From: Cheiracanthium punctorium
Taxonomy: Eukaryota; Arthropoda; Arachnida; Araneae; Cheiracanthiidae
Length of the DNA stretch: 64,000 bases
NCBI GenBank assembly: GCA_038373885.1
Contig: JAWZYV010013186.1
Location: forward strand, 248,001-312,000
Reading direction: 5' to 3'
Shown here: positions 21,098 to 32,347 of the stretch, in pieces
Layout: the number at the start of each line of letters is the position of its first letter
How positions within the stretch are numbered: position 1 is the stretch's first letter
Made by a program: the position numbers and the translations under genes
Notes under the pieces: model-generated
Seen by the model: only the letters and a program-made list of their open reading frames with translations
Databases searched by the model: none
What the model was told of the DNA's origin: nothing

Positions 21098-21268
21098 CAG
21101 AGGCGTAGCCAAGGGGGGGGGGGTTAGGGGGGTCATAACCCCCCCATGAGGAATTTTTTGCCATATAAAATGTATATTCTTCACTCCCTCATCACACACA
21201 TGTATGCATATATGTGAGTTGCAGTAGTCGTAACCCCCCCCCATGAAAATTTTCTGGCTACGCCCCTG
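21098..21268. mobile_element. hAT-type MITE, CAGTGGCGTAGCC family (171 bp)
   Basis: Ends CAGAGGCGTAGCCAAGG and TTTCTGGCTACGCCCCTG. Perfect duplication GTCCCTGC (21090-21097, 21269-21276). It lies about 100 bp upstream of the first GOGAT exon, in the preceding intron or the promoter region. Confidence 0.9.
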
Positions 21269-21368
21269 GTCCCTGCCCATAGGTATGGGCGTCCATGTAT
21301 CCAATAGCAACTGTTTGTAATGAGTGTGTGTATGCGCATATCTTAACCATGTTCTTTTTCTTCCATAG

Positions 21369-21560
21369 GTTGTAGTGCTCCATCCGTTGCTGGGTCCGTG
21401 TAGCAGAAGTCGCCCCCTTCCCCGGTCCAAAATGTCAGGTCCGAGTACGCTGGAGTACCAGGGACTGCCGCCCCCCAGAGGTCTCTACCACCCTCAGTAC
21501 GAGAAGGAGGCTTGCGGGGTGGGGTTCATAGTCAACATCAACGGGAAAGCTTCACACAAA
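21369..21560 (+). CDS. GOGAT: Glutamate synthase (GOGAT), first recognised coding exon
   Basis: Acceptor CCATAG before 21369 and donor GTGAGT at 21561. From the ATG at 21432 the exon gives 43 residues ending in phase 0, including YEKEACGVGFIVNINGK. ACGVGF is the hallmark start of the class II glutamine amidotransferase domain of glutamate synthase. Cys 28 is the predicted N-terminal nucleophile, exposed after removal of a short propeptide. The enzyme makes two glutamates from glutamine and 2-oxoglutarate, using NAD(P)H in animals. The frame stays open from the ATG back to the acceptor, so a longer N-terminus from an upstream exon, or a start inside this exon after a non-coding first exon, are both possible. 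Confidence 0.9.
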
Positions 21561-22760
21561 GTGAGTATAGATGAACCTCTGCTGGATTCTCTTTTTTTTT
21601 TTCTCGATTAAATGCATTGTATTTTTAATGACCTCATGGTTTTGGTACACAAATTGAAATAAACTAATTCCTCCAGTGATTCGAAAAAATTCAGAATGAT
21701 TCTTTATGAGTTGCACTACACACTGAAGTAAATGAGAAATTGGTAGCTGTTATGAAAAATAAAAAAAAAATGTGATCATGGAATTAATTGCACAGCAGTG
21801 ACTCATTCGGAAAAATTTTCGGTTTTTAAGAATTTTTCTAAAAGTTTCACGGCCAGTCTTGAATCGAGTTTAAAGTCACCTGACTCTATATTGAGTGTCC
21901 AGACTGGCCATGAGCAAACTCATCTTGGCACTTTCCTAAACCTACCAAGTCATGAATTTCCCAAATAGTAAGATATATCAGGTTGTAACGAAAGTTTTCC
22001 GCCAAATCTGCTTGAAAAACTCACTTCTAACTCCTTAGATAACTCTTTTTGAACTTTTGGTACCAAACCTGCACAGTATCACGTGATGCAACAATAGTAT
22101 TTAAAGCTGTACTCATTATTCGTTGATATTCTGTAGCTGACTTTTTGCAACAGAACTGGAAGTCAATGATGGTTCTAATCCTCTAGAGTGATAGTTCCAT
22201 TTGACACACCTTGTACTCAATGATAACTATATTTTTTTACAGATTTCATAGCACAGTGTTATAAAGTAAGTCTCTTTCTTTCAAATGCCAAAAATCGTTT
22301 GACAAAATAGGAGCCAATACGCCAACGCAAACTGTTTACTGACGATGTTTATGGTGGCGGGAAACTTTCGTTACAACCTAATAGTTTTATTATTATGTAT
22401 TTATATATGAATGTTAGTGAAATAAAAGCATATCAATATTAATAAGATATAAAGATGATGTACTTTGAATCTTAATATCCAATGAACTCGAACAGTCCTG
22501 GAAAAATCACGTACTTGTGTGCTGCACAGTTTTATATTAATTCCTGAAACGATGTGACTTAATGGTTTTTTTTAAATAATCGATTCAATTATTCGACTGA
22601 AAGTACACACCTTCATTAAATAAGAATGTTAAGCCAGGATTTACCCCCGTTCACATGCCGGAAGGTACCAGCCCCTTCGGCTTATTTAGAAAACAATTCA
22701 TTTAAACTCCACCCCCTTATTTATTTTTTTCTCAAAACCTGAAAAAAACTTCTATTCTTA

Positions 22761-22898
22761 CAGCCTTATTCACCAAACATTTGACAGGGGGATTAATCCC
22801 AACTTCAATGTTGAAGTCATTGGTAAAACATCTTATCCATGAATTTAACACGTGTGTTCGGATGAATTTGCGTGTCAATTGTTTGGTGAATAAGGCCG
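22761..22898. mobile_element. PIF/Harbinger-like MITE, 138 bp, in GOGAT intron 1
   Basis: Ends CAGCCTTATTCACCAAACA and TGTTTGGTGAATAAGGCCG, flanked by TTA on each side (22758-22760, 22899-22901), a typical 3-bp PIF/Harbinger duplication. No transposase. Confidence 0.7.
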
Positions 22899-23019
22899 TT
22901 AGACTTGATTATGTTATTCATTCTCCCCTATTCTTCTCCCTGAAAGTCTTCGGTCACACTACGCTTTTATCTCCGTTTAAGATCAGTTTCCTTTTAATAA
23001 AAGGTCGATTTCCTACAGT

Positions 23020-23290
23020 CGATTCTATAGCCAATTGGCTACACTCGTTTTTCCGTAATAAAAAGAAAATTTTGTACTTTTTGCTAAAATAGGCATTTAA
23101 AATAAATATGACACTATGGAAATCAATTTTTAGTTTTTAAAAATGTATGGCAACATTATTTTTTGAGCAAACAAGCATGAATTCGTAGCGTGTTCGTACA
23201 GTTTACTACTGAACAGCATTTTGCCTGAATATGCGATTCCTTCTAATTTTTATTGCTGAATGAAAATAAATACAAAATTATTTGTATGTA
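23020..23290 (+). repeat. Left arm of a 270-bp inverted repeat pair
   Basis: Complementary to 25030-25290 along its length, e.g. TTTTTAGTTTTTAAAAATGT, CAAACAAGCATGAATTC, AATAAAAAGAAAATTTT. Moderately diverged. About 1.7 kb separates the arms. Confidence 0.65.
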
Positions 23291-24909
23291 TGTAGTATAT
23301 ATTTTTCTGGGAAACCACACGTTGAATGTTTTTTTAAATATTTTTCCTAGCATAAGTAAACCTAAATGAAATTTTAGTTTTATTTTCAGTTATTAAAAAA
23401 AAAAAAAAATATTGCATTTTAGGGTTAAGGCAGGTTCTGTTTGCATTGTCAATTAACTACTCTGTTCAAAACTTTAATAAATATTTGCTTCTTTATTTAT
23501 TTATTTATTTTTTCTTTGTAATTTTATACGATACATACTTTTTTATACTTAAAATTAATTCATAATAGTCCCAACCATACAATCATAATAACAGTTCATT
23601 CGCAATGATTTCCATTTCGAAAACCAGTATTTAAGTTAAGTATGTTTATAAATTAGAATGCATATATGTGTAATAGCATAGGTAAAATAAACTAATGACT
23701 AAAACAACCATCTTAAGTCCATGAGAGAGCAATACAGAGGGCTGATCACATGGCTGAAAAAAAGAAACGCAAGAAAAAAGATTGTTTTAAATGAATATTA
23801 GAAATATTTACAATAATTGCGACTCTCATCAGGGGCCACACACAGCAGATTGTAAGTATAAAGGCAAGAATTGCGGGATTTCGGCAAGTGGCTGAGCAAA
23901 AGGCTAAAAAATCTGCTTGGGGCCCTATAGTAGACATATTTAAATTCGGATCATGATCATTATTAACCCATTTGTGCTTAGCGTTAGCATTCCGTTTTTG
24001 GCCTGTTAAGATTTTAGCATTTTCGCTGTCAGTCGCAAAAATTTGCAAAGGTTATTTAATTTTCCTTGCCTTAATTCACGATCAATTCTACTATATACTT
24101 TAAGATGACCAAGAGAAATGTTAAATTTTCCCTTTTCATACGTTCTTTTGTAAAAGAAATTATCACATGTGGTCCCCGAAATTTATCTTTTGTAGCTGGC
24201 ATCAGCTAAGTCATGAGAAAAGTTTCGTCACATATGGTTCGAACTAAAAGTTGCTTCAATTAAAGGTGCTGTGGCTTCAGCAAATGCATTTCCATTACTC
24301 ATTTCGAACATAAATTTGCTCGTATCGTATCAAAATTTGATGGCTTTTTCTTCCGTAATTCAGGAGTTCAGAGATTATTATAATAAATGTTTGGTGTTGC
24401 ATGATGCAAATATTAATGCGGGGTAAAAAACCCATTATAGAAGCTTTGGAATTTCTTCTTGAAGAAAAATTATGTTCATTTTAAAGGTCAGACCTCTTTA
24501 TAAGAGATGAATCATTAAATGGCATAAGTTAAATGCTGAGTTGTTTGGATAGTTATCAGAATATCTCATTTTAGTTTGATAGATTCGCGTAACTCATATC
24601 TTAATGACGTGTCAAAACTTTTCGTGCAATGATGTAACATAGGTTGATGTATTTTAGGTTAATCCGAAAAGAAGTGATTTTATTTTATGATGCTGAAACA
24701 TATTTTACCTTACCTGCCACCTCATGAAATCCCCTCCCCATTTCAAAGAAATGAGCGCCTATTGGGTGAACCTCTGTTCAGATTAACCCTAAAATGCATG
24801 ACTTTTTAAAATGGACTGAAAATAAAATGGTAACTTCGTTTAGGCGTACTTATGTTGGGGAAACATATTCCCCAACCCTTCTATGAGATCTAAAGTGATC
24901 TACCTTTTT

Positions 24910-24981
24910 ATGAGATCTACAGGGTGGACATTCCAATTCTTTTTTTTTTTTAATTAGGATGTCCACCCTGTAGATCTCATG
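24910..24981. repeat. Perfect-arm hairpin, about 24-bp arms
   Basis: ATGAGATCTACAGGGTGGAC and its complement flank a T-rich loop. A stem of this length would be stable in RNA. ACAGGGTGGAC resembles mariner-type termini, so it may be two fused transposon ends. Confidence 0.6.
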
Positions 24982-25029
24982 AAACAAAAGAAAGATTTCT
25001 ATTTTATTGAGTCCTAATAATATTATTTC

Positions 25030-25290
25030 AATAGTTTTGTATTAATTTTCATTTAGCAATAAACATTAGAAGCAATCAAACTTCGGGCCAAAATGTGTTC
25101 AGCAAACGCTATGAATTTATGCTTGTTTTCTTAAAAAATAATGGTCCCATACATTTTTAAAAACTAAAAATTATTTCTATAAGTGTATTTATTTTAAATA
25201 CATATTTTAGACAAAAACTATTCTTTTTGCAATAAAATTTTCTTTTTATTGCGGAAAAATGAGTGTTGCCAATTCTCTTCAGTACATGCA
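25030..25290 (-). repeat. Right arm of the 270-bp inverted repeat pair
   Basis: Complement of 23020-23290. The pair could be the long terminal inverted repeats of one decayed element or two opposite copies of a repeat. Confidence 0.65.
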
Positions 25291-25383
25291 CTGTAGGATT
25301 AAGTTATTCCATGATTTGAAAAAAAAAAAAATGAGAGTATTTATTCTACTATCAACAAATTACTGAGGAAATTATTTGAGAAA

Positions 25384-25458
25384 GGCGTATATAGACGCCG
25401 GGGGAAGCAGTTAACGCATCGATTGCACAAAGCGTATATATACGCCGCCGGCAGTTAA
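25384..25458. repeat. Two adjacent palindromes (GGCGTATATA type)
   Basis: GGCGTATATAGACGCC (25384-25399) and GCGTATATATACGC (25432-25445), separated by a TTAA-containing spacer and followed by GCCGGCAGTTAAGGGG. TTAA on each side of the second palindrome suggests a TTAA-type transposon end. Confidence 0.5.
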
Positions 25459-26699
25459 GGGGCTGATTCTTCTGAACTATCATATTATTAGCATATAGGC
25501 CATTGCTGACATTGATCCTTTGGCTTAAATTGAAGGGTTCAACGAAATTTAGAGAGGAGACGTTGGCCCACCTGTTTGCAGGACCGTCTCCAAGGTAGCT
25601 GGCGCCCCGGGCAAGCTAATTTTCTGCCCCCTTTTTTAAGGAAGTCTAACTCGTTTACGACGAGCTCTTATTTAAGAACTCTGAAGTAACGAGGAAAGTG
25701 GAAATTCCTGGTTGGTACAAATTAAGTCCATGGGACTATAACTCGCTTTTAACGAGTAAAACCCGGTTATGTCGAGGAATGTTTTCGTGTTTTATAAAAT
25801 TTCTATTGACTTTCTCTCTTGACTCTTTTTTTCCAGATCAGTTAAACCTTTAGAAATTTTTTTAGACATTCTAAAGTCAATAAAAACGACGATGATAAAG
25901 AAGAATATGAAGAAGTTATACAAAAGGGATCACCTGACCATGGGCAGCTGAAACAGTACGACCTTCGATAAACCTTAAAAAGAAAGAAAAAAAAATCAGT
26001 TCCCTCCCCTTAGGATTGTGCTTTGATGGCTGCCCGAGTTGCCGATATTTTGAGCCGGCACTGTATGTTGGATGACCCCCTAATAAAAAGGCCAACACTT
26101 GCGATCTTTGTAGTGGCCGATCCCCTACACGCCAAGTGTATACCAAGACCCCATAAACTATGTGAGTGGAACAACACGCCAAATTAATGTTTTAGTCATA
26201 ACTTTTCTTTGCCTGTGGAACAAGCATTAAATTTGGGAGTGCTTTACGAATCATAGCCCCGTTAGCAACCAGTGTTGCCAATGTACTAAATTTTGTTGCT
26301 AAATTTAACGGCTTTTCATTGTAAGTGGGGATATATTTTCTGCTGGTATCAATGACATTTTTAATTGCTTGTCTTTCGGATTCAGATACTTTTCAGATGA
26401 ATTTGGGGTTTCCTTATTAAAATTAAAAACCTTAGAAATGAAGGGATCAAATTTTTAAGATTATAATTATGAAAGTTTGTCTGTAGATGGAAAATAGTTT
26501 AATACTGGGTTAATCCACTATTCATTCTATCAGATTTCTAGGTGTAGTTATCTGCCATCAAAGTTTCAGTGTTTAATATGTACAATATAAAGATTCTTCC
26601 TGTGAACATTGTTGAAATCTGAAAAAACACTCAAAATGCTGGTGTTAAACAATAAAGTAATTAAAAAACTTTGTAAAAAACACACATAAGAAGTAAAAG

Positions 26700-26760
26700 G
26701 AAAAAGGATACGCGTTTCGTTCAAAAATTGTTTTGAACTTCTTCAGTCCAAGCTCTTCGA
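26700..26760 (-). ncRNA. Hammerhead-like ribozyme motif, monomer 1
   Basis: Minus strand: GGA, CTGAAGA (26740-26746), 8-bp stem II GTTCAAAA/TTTTGAAC with a CAAT loop, GAAAC, 2-bp stem III with GC loop, GTA (26709-26711), TCC closing stem I. One extra A lies before stem II. Confidence 0.45.
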
Positions 26761-26808
26761 CGTAAAGAACACAGGGACTTTGTAAAAAACACACATAAGA
26801 AGTAAAAG

Positions 26809-26869
26809 GAAAAAGGATACGCGTTTCGTTCAAAAATTGTTTTGAACTTCTTCAGTCCAAGCTCTTCGA
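26809..26869 (-). ncRNA. Hammerhead-like ribozyme motif, monomer 2
   Basis: Essentially identical to monomer 1, 109 bp downstream in direct orientation: CTGAAGA at 26849-26855 and GTA at 26818-26820 on the minus strand. Confidence 0.45.
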
Positions 26870-26954
26870 CGTAAAGAACACAGGGACAGTCCCTGTCCCT
26901 GTGTCCCTCCCATAGGTCCCCCTGGACCCTCCCATAGTCCCTGTGTTCTTTACG

Positions 26955-27015
26955 TCGAAGAGCTTGGACTGAAGAAGTTCAAAACAATTTTTGAACGAAA
27001 CGCGTATCCTTTTTC
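26955..27015 (+). ncRNA. Hammerhead-like ribozyme motif, right arm
   Basis: Plus strand: GGA then CTGAAGA (26969-26975), stem II GTTCAAAA/TTTTGAAC, GAAAC (26997-27001), GTA (27004-27006) and TCC. Same architecture as the other monomers in inverted orientation. Confidence 0.45.
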
Positions 27016-27176
27016 CTTTTACTTCTTATGTGTGTTTTTTACAAAGTTTTTTAATTATTTTATTGTTGAAATCTAGCATGATAACCATACTAACCCATTA
27101 TTATAATTCCAAATCACAATTATTAATTTGGAATATGAACTCAAATTAATCAGTTTTGTTGTAGAGTCAGGATATA

Positions 27177-27385
27177 TAAGCCCCACCACACACAGTGGCA
27201 AAGCGCCAGCGCTTTTGAACTGGGAGACGAAAGGTGCTTGGCTCGAAACCACGTCGCGTCCGCCGACCTCACCGTTCGGAGTTTTCCGTTGTTTCTCCCA
27301 AATTTCGCGTAAATACGGGTTAGGACCCCATAAAGTCCCCCATGGAGGGCAATCCCACTCCCGGCCTAGATCTCTAGAGTAGATA
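27177..27385 (+). mobile_element. tRNA-derived SINE, second family member
   Basis: CCCCACCACACACAGTGGCAAAGC head with a B-box-like GGCTCGAAACC, then body CCGACCTCACCGTTCGGAG, AATACGGGTTAGGACCCC and AAAGTCCCCC, matching the 14236 and 53021 copies. It lies 200 bp upstream of GOGAT exon 2. Target duplication not seen. Confidence 0.55.
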
Positions 27386-27596
27386 ATTGGCCCTAACCCA
27401 CATTTCCAAGATACATAATTCACGTATGGCATTTTGGAATGACCATCATAATAACTGTTGTTAAGACTATCCTATCTTTCTAAATTTGAACATAATTTTG
27501 AATGTTACACAATCGTTAAATGTGTTATAGTATGTACGCGTTTCTTTTAATCAGTGTATATAATTGCGATGAAACAGCTCTTTTCTTTTTTAACAG

Positions 27597-27727
27597 CTGA
27601 TCGCCGATGCCGCCACCATATCCAAACGCATGGAACATCGCGGAGCCTGCGCTTGTGACAACAGTACGGGAGATGGGGCAGGAGTCATGGCTGCCATACC
27701 CCATTCTTTCTACTCACAGGTGCTCAA
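27597..27727 (+). CDS. GOGAT: Glutamate synthase exon 2
   Basis: Acceptor TTTTTTAACAG and donor GTGAGT at 27728. 43 codons plus two bases (AA), which join the G of exon 3 to make Lys. The product includes SKRMEHRGACACDNSTGDGA and then GVMAAIPHSF. The HRGA...TGDGAG pattern is the conserved substrate-binding segment of the glutaminase domain in glutamate synthases. It directly continues exon 1, and the GC-rich codon use contrasts with the AT-rich introns. Confidence 0.93.
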
Positions 27728-27852
27728 GTGAGTGTTGTGTTCTCCTTTCTTCCTTTTGCATTCATGTGCAGGGGACACTAGGATTAGTTGTAACATTTTA
27801 CAAATTTTTATGGATATTTACGTAACTTTGTAAAAACAGCAGAAAAACTACT

Positions 27853-28103
27853 TGTCTGTCGATCACAAGAATAGCTCCTGCCAACAAGTCTGGTTAGTGG
27901 CGTTCGCTGCAGCAACTGGACCTGCCCATTTCAAATAGGGGGTTAAGCGTGAGAGGAATTCGAGGAATGAAAGTAATGACACACCTACCACAGGCCATTT
28001 TTCTTCTCGGATCTCCCCTGTCGAAAATGGGGTGAGACTTGTTTCTACGGCAACAGACAGGCATAGACTCCTTGATGAGAGCTATTCTTGTGATCGACAG
28101 ACA
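27853..28103. mobile_element. 251-bp MITE in GOGAT intron 2
   Basis: Inverted ends TGTCTGTCGATCACAAGAAT and its complement, perfect over about 25 bp. It makes up nearly half of the 533-bp intron. Target duplication not clear, so the superfamily is unassigned. Confidence 0.75.
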
Positions 28104-28260
28104 GAATAGTTTCATCTGCGCGGTCTACTAGTTTCGTTTCGCTGAGAAACAAACAAACATGGCGGAAAAGGCCATCTCGGCTGCTAGTGTCCCGTAGATT
28201 ATCTGTATGTCCTCAAAGTATTAATCCATGATTTTTCTAATGGACGTTCCTTGTTTCCAG

Positions 28261-28387
28261 GGAAGAACAAGGAATCTCTCTTCCCCCCAAAGGCCAATAC
28301 GCGACTGGCATTTTGTTCCTGGATAGACCCACCGCCAGTAAAGCTGAAAAACACTTTGAACTTCTTGCCAAAGAGCTTCACTTGGAG
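28261..28387 (+). CDS. GOGAT: Glutamate synthase exon 3
   Basis: Acceptor TTGTTTCCAG and donor GTGAGT at 28388. One base completes the Lys codon from exon 2, then 42 codons ending in phase 0. The product starts EEQGISLPPKGQYATGILFL and continues DRPTASKAEKHFELLAKEL. The YATGILFL segment corresponds to the Y-A-x-G-x-x-F-L strand of the GOGAT glutaminase domain, followed by the expected helix. Confidence 0.92.
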
Positions 28388-30234
28388 GTGAGTATGTGTA
28401 TCTACGTATGCCCGAGATGTTGCTATAGATCAGGGTTGCCACATCAGTATTAAAATGTTAAATCACTTTATATTCATTTTTTGTGTAACTGTATTTTATT
28501 TTAAAGGTATGTTTACATACAATCAAATTAAAATTATTAAATTAAAACAGTCTAAAATATAAGCAAACAACGTCCCCCACCCCATAATTTTACGGCAGGA
28601 CGCCGTAAAATTATCAAACGTTGACCGGTCCGCTGCAATAAAAAGGTTGGGAAGCACTGAGTAACGACATTTTGAGACGTAGGCGTGGTGGAAAACAGGG
28701 TAGGGCACGTGGCCCTTCAAGTTTGTCAAAAGATCTTTTAATTTATAACACCAGTTTCGAAAATTTAGAAAAAACTTTCTTCTCTTGATTTCGATGTGTG
28801 GTGCCGCCTCCAAAAAAAAAAAAGTGCCGATGTTTTTAAAGGTTTTTTTTAGTAAAATTTATCCAAATCAGCCAACTACAGCTACGACTTAAAAGTTAAC
28901 TAATTTGCGCGAAAAATATCTATTACGTACGATATATCATCTAAAAAAAAATTAAAAGTTAATGCTCGTGTCTCTCTAAAAATAAAAATTCATACGGAAT
29001 CTGAAATTTACACTTTAAATATTTGAATCCTTCTTTGTTCAGCAGGGAAAAAAAAAAAAATCTAAGTTTCTTTATTTTAATCTCGTGAAAAATAACAAAC
29101 CGTGTCATCACGAGGATATAATCTAGAACAGCACAAATGACGAACAGAAGGTAAATTGTTTGACGAGTTCATCAATCTAAAGCAATTTTTTATTTGTCAC
29201 TTTTTGACTGTCATAAAAGAACTCCCAATTAGTTACCCTAGTTCACTGTCGTTTTCTAACGGTGTAACATTATATTTTACCACGACGTTGAATTTTTTTT
29301 TTTCTCCTCTACATAGAACAGTTAAAAGGAACGTATAATCTTGTGTTAGAAAAAGTCAGAGATAACTAAACATCTACACACAAATTCCATCCTGTATAGT
29401 AACTAATTAGTGAGAGATGCTATTAACCTAATAATAATACAATACCCGGCTACTTCTTGTAAACATTCATTGCGTCGTAAAACGCTAGATTTATGGGCAG
29501 TTTCAACAAGGATTCGACGATAGCAATAAGCAAGACGACCTATCCTATTTTTGGCGACCATAAATATTGCCCATTGACTGCCTGACAGACATGGACAGAA
29601 TCTAGCGAATTATTGATTAACCGTCCGTATGTCAACGAAAATATAGGAAATAAAACATTCTCCTTTATGAATACAAATATGCACAGTATAGATTTTGTTT
29701 ATTTCTTCTCTGTTCTGTTAGTGTGTGTTTGGGAAGGAGGGGGGGGGCGCTGAAGTGTTCGAACAAAACTTCTGTTTTTGGAATCTTTTGACAAATGAGT
29801 CTGTGTTTCGTGTGAGATGTCGTTTTGAATTGATTTTTGAGTAATAGTTAAAGCTGTTTGTTCTTTTTTTAAAAAATGAATACTCTGACGAGGGCCAGTT
29901 GCACCCTCGCCAACATCTATCAATCAAATCAAGAGGTGAGTTGCACCGGAAATAATTATCTTGCTCCCCTCTTTAAAATATGCTACCGCTGGCCCTTTAC
30001 GAGACCCGAGAAAGACATCACTGGGCCCGGCTATCGCTGTAAGGGGGCCCCTCGAAAATAGGCTACTGCTGGCCCTTTGTGAGACTGTAGGTTCCCCTAG
30101 GATTGTCCCCCTCCACTCGATTTCGCCGGTGCAACTCGCCCGGGATTAAATTCATCAGCGGTGCAACTCGTCCTTTTTCTCTCTTCGACCGGTGAAACAA
30201 CTAGCCCATTCCCAATAGGTCTGCTCGTCAGCTA

Positions 30235-30436
30235 TAGTCTGTTCGCCGAGTCGAGAGAACGAAACTAAACAATTGCACGTGCAAACTGGCGAAGAGTAAA
30301 GACCTGGCATTTTGCCAAAGCACCAAACACGGTGTAAATTTTGCTTTCTTCCATGTACGCCATTGGTGCCAAAAAAATGTAATTCTTTGGTAACCCGTTT
30401 GTTTACTTTCGTTCTCTCGTTTCCGCGAACAGACTA
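30235..30436. mobile_element. Inverted-repeat MITE with TA flanks (TAGTCTGTTCGC ends)
   Basis: Ends TAGTCTGTTCGC and GCGAACAGACTA with TA on both sides, suggesting the Tc1/mariner group. Subterminal AGAGAACGAAACTAAACAA and its rough complement. A second copy is at 61240. Confidence 0.75.
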
Positions 30437-30831
30437 TAGGTCCTAACCTCCCCGTGGCTTACTACATTATGTACGCTTTAAACCTTGTACATCCTCTTTT
30501 TATGAAATTGGTAGTAAAAACATTGTGCCGGAGGAGCAAATTAAAGAAATCTGAAAAAAAAAACGTATTTAACATTGAAACTATACCGTTTTAAATAATT
30601 AGTTGTTAAATACGTAAGCGCAATTTTATAAATTCCATCTCATCGCAAAGAACATCTAAGACGTATTTTCCGCATTACTCAACTTTTAATTGTAGCAATG
30701 GCTCACTCATTTCGGCTAAATTTTGTGGGGCCTTAGGCTTAAAAATGCGTCTTCATCTGGAAACCTTGATTCAACAAAAACTGACGGTCAATTCCACTTT
30801 CTTCGTGTGATGCGTTTATAGAAAAATAAAC

Positions 30832-30921
30832 TTAACCCTTTAAAGCGCAGTGTTCCCGCTCCGGGAACACTAAACTCTGACGTTTTGACTGTTGCCAGTC
30901 ACGAAGAATAGATTTGATTTC

Positions 30922-30957
<36 letters not shown>

Positions 30958-31348
30958 CCACGAGAATCCTTTACTTTTTAGCAAGTCATTTCCCTTTAAA
31001 AAATTGTCACGATTATTTTTAACAGCACCGACATCTGCTGAAATAGGGAAGAACGCGAGAACAGCTGGATAGATGGCCCCATCCTGAAAAAAAGGCAGCC
31101 GTTGCCATCGCTCGACTTAATGACCAGCAGGAGGGCGGACGATCGGAACGTTCATCGCGTGCCACAGACAGATCTAGAGACCCTTTTTTGACGACAGCAC
31201 AGCCAGCTGTCGTCAAAAAAGGGTCTCTAGATCTGTGGCACGCGATGAACGTTTCGATCGTCCGCCCTCTTGCTGGTCATTAAGTCGAGCGATGGCAACG
31301 GCTGCCCTTTTTTCAGCATTGGGAAAGGGTTGCGCCTCAAAGGGTTAA
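30832..31348 (-). mobile_element. Full-length palindromic TTAA-type MITE (517 bp)
   Basis: TTAA at both ends; termini CCCTTTAAAGCGCA and TGCGCCTCAAAGGG. Here the single-copy tail is on the left, with a 29-nt A-run, and the two inverted arms are on the right. The central hairpin pairs GACCCTTTTTTGACGACAGC with its complement. Confidence 0.88.
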
Positions 31349-31636
31349 GACAACCAGAACATAAAAACTTTTTGTTGTTGCTGTATATTAAGGGGACGGA
31401 GGGAGGTAGGAAGGGAGGACTGAAAACGAATTGTGGAGGAGAAAATCGATTTCTTTCTGTGTTACAGCATGTTAGCAATCTAATATTCTTCGTAGGCAGT
31501 ATGTCGTCTTGTTGCTGCGTCTTTCTTTAAGAATTTTCCAATAAAGTTAGAGAGTGTTTTTATTTTATGGTTTCGATTTGACTGTCTCGACGCTTTCCGA
31601 TTGCCATCAATAAGCATTACAGTAGACCCCCCTCCC

Positions 31637-32160
31637 CAGGGGCGGATCCAGAAATTACTCAAGGAGGGGTCGATTTTGTACCTGAAACGGGGGGGGGGGT
31701 AGAATGCGCAAAATCATTTTATAATTAATTAATATAATCAATTATACCAATTAATGTAATTAATTATTTTATTGGTAAAATCTATATATGAGCTATGATT
31801 AAAAAGGACAGGGAGTAGTACCCGCAATACACCCCTTAGGAAAGGTGTACTTACGTATTATCTCGGCGGTTATTTCCGCCAAACTATTTTTTCGTCAAAT
31901 GTGCAGGCAAATTGTTGCCAATTGCATTCCAAACCATTAATAATTTCACGTGTCCGGCATTTATTTTTGCCAAAGTTGCTCGTCTTGGCGGACCGCCGGG
32001 ATAATACTTAAGTACCGAAAAAGGCTACTTTATTTTCACTATACTTTCATAATATATTTTAACAGATTATAACAGCATTTTGGACTTCGCCCGGCAAGTG
32101 GCGGCCTGGAGGGCGGTGGGGGCGATCGCCCCCACCGCCCTCCCCTTGGATCCGCGCCTG
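31637..32160. mobile_element. hAT-type element, CAGTGGCGGATCCAG family (524 bp)
   Basis: Ends CAGGGGCGGATCCAGAAATT and TTGGATCCGCGCCTG. Perfect duplication CCCCTCCC (31629-31636, 32161-32168). The right part has an internal GGCGGTGGGGGCGATC palindrome. Confidence 0.88.
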
Positions 32161-32193
32161 CCCCTCCCCATAACACGATAGATACGCGTGTCG

Positions 32194-32347
32194 GCACACA
32201 GCCAGCAGTCGTCAAAAAAGGGTCTCTAGATCTGTGCCACGCTACGAACGTTTCGATCGTCCGCCCTCTTGCTGGTCGTTAAGTCGAGCGATGGCAACGG
32301 CTGCCCTTTTTTCAGTATTGGAAAAGGGTTGCGCCTCAAAGGGTTAA
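32194..32347 (-). mobile_element. Half copy of the palindromic TTAA-type MITE
   Basis: Runs from the hairpin centre (CACACAGCCAGC) through one arm to TGCGCCTCAAAGGGTTAA. The mirror image of the half copy at 6556. Confidence 0.7.

Larger units (their letters stand above)
26621..27061. mobile_element. Penelope-like/retrozyme-like element with three hammerhead-like arms
   Basis: 441 bp flanked by a perfect 13-bp duplication ATTGTTGAAATCT (26608-26620, 27062-27074). The left side holds two tandem minus-strand monomers (109-bp period, ACTTTGTAAAAAACACAC at 26668 and 26777). The right side holds one plus-strand monomer. The outer flanks (ACACTCAAAATGCTGGTGTT) match the element at 2161. It lies in GOGAT intron 1. 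No reverse transcriptase frame. Confidence 0.65.
21561..27596 (+). other. GOGAT intron 1 (6036 bp)
   Basis: GTGAGT donor and a pyrimidine-rich acceptor ending TTTTTTAACAG. It joins phase 0 to phase 0. It contains a PIF-like MITE, a pair of long inverted repeats, hairpins, a hammerhead-arm element and a SINE. The remainder (for example 21650-22750 and 25600-26600) shows no gene. Confidence 0.85.
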
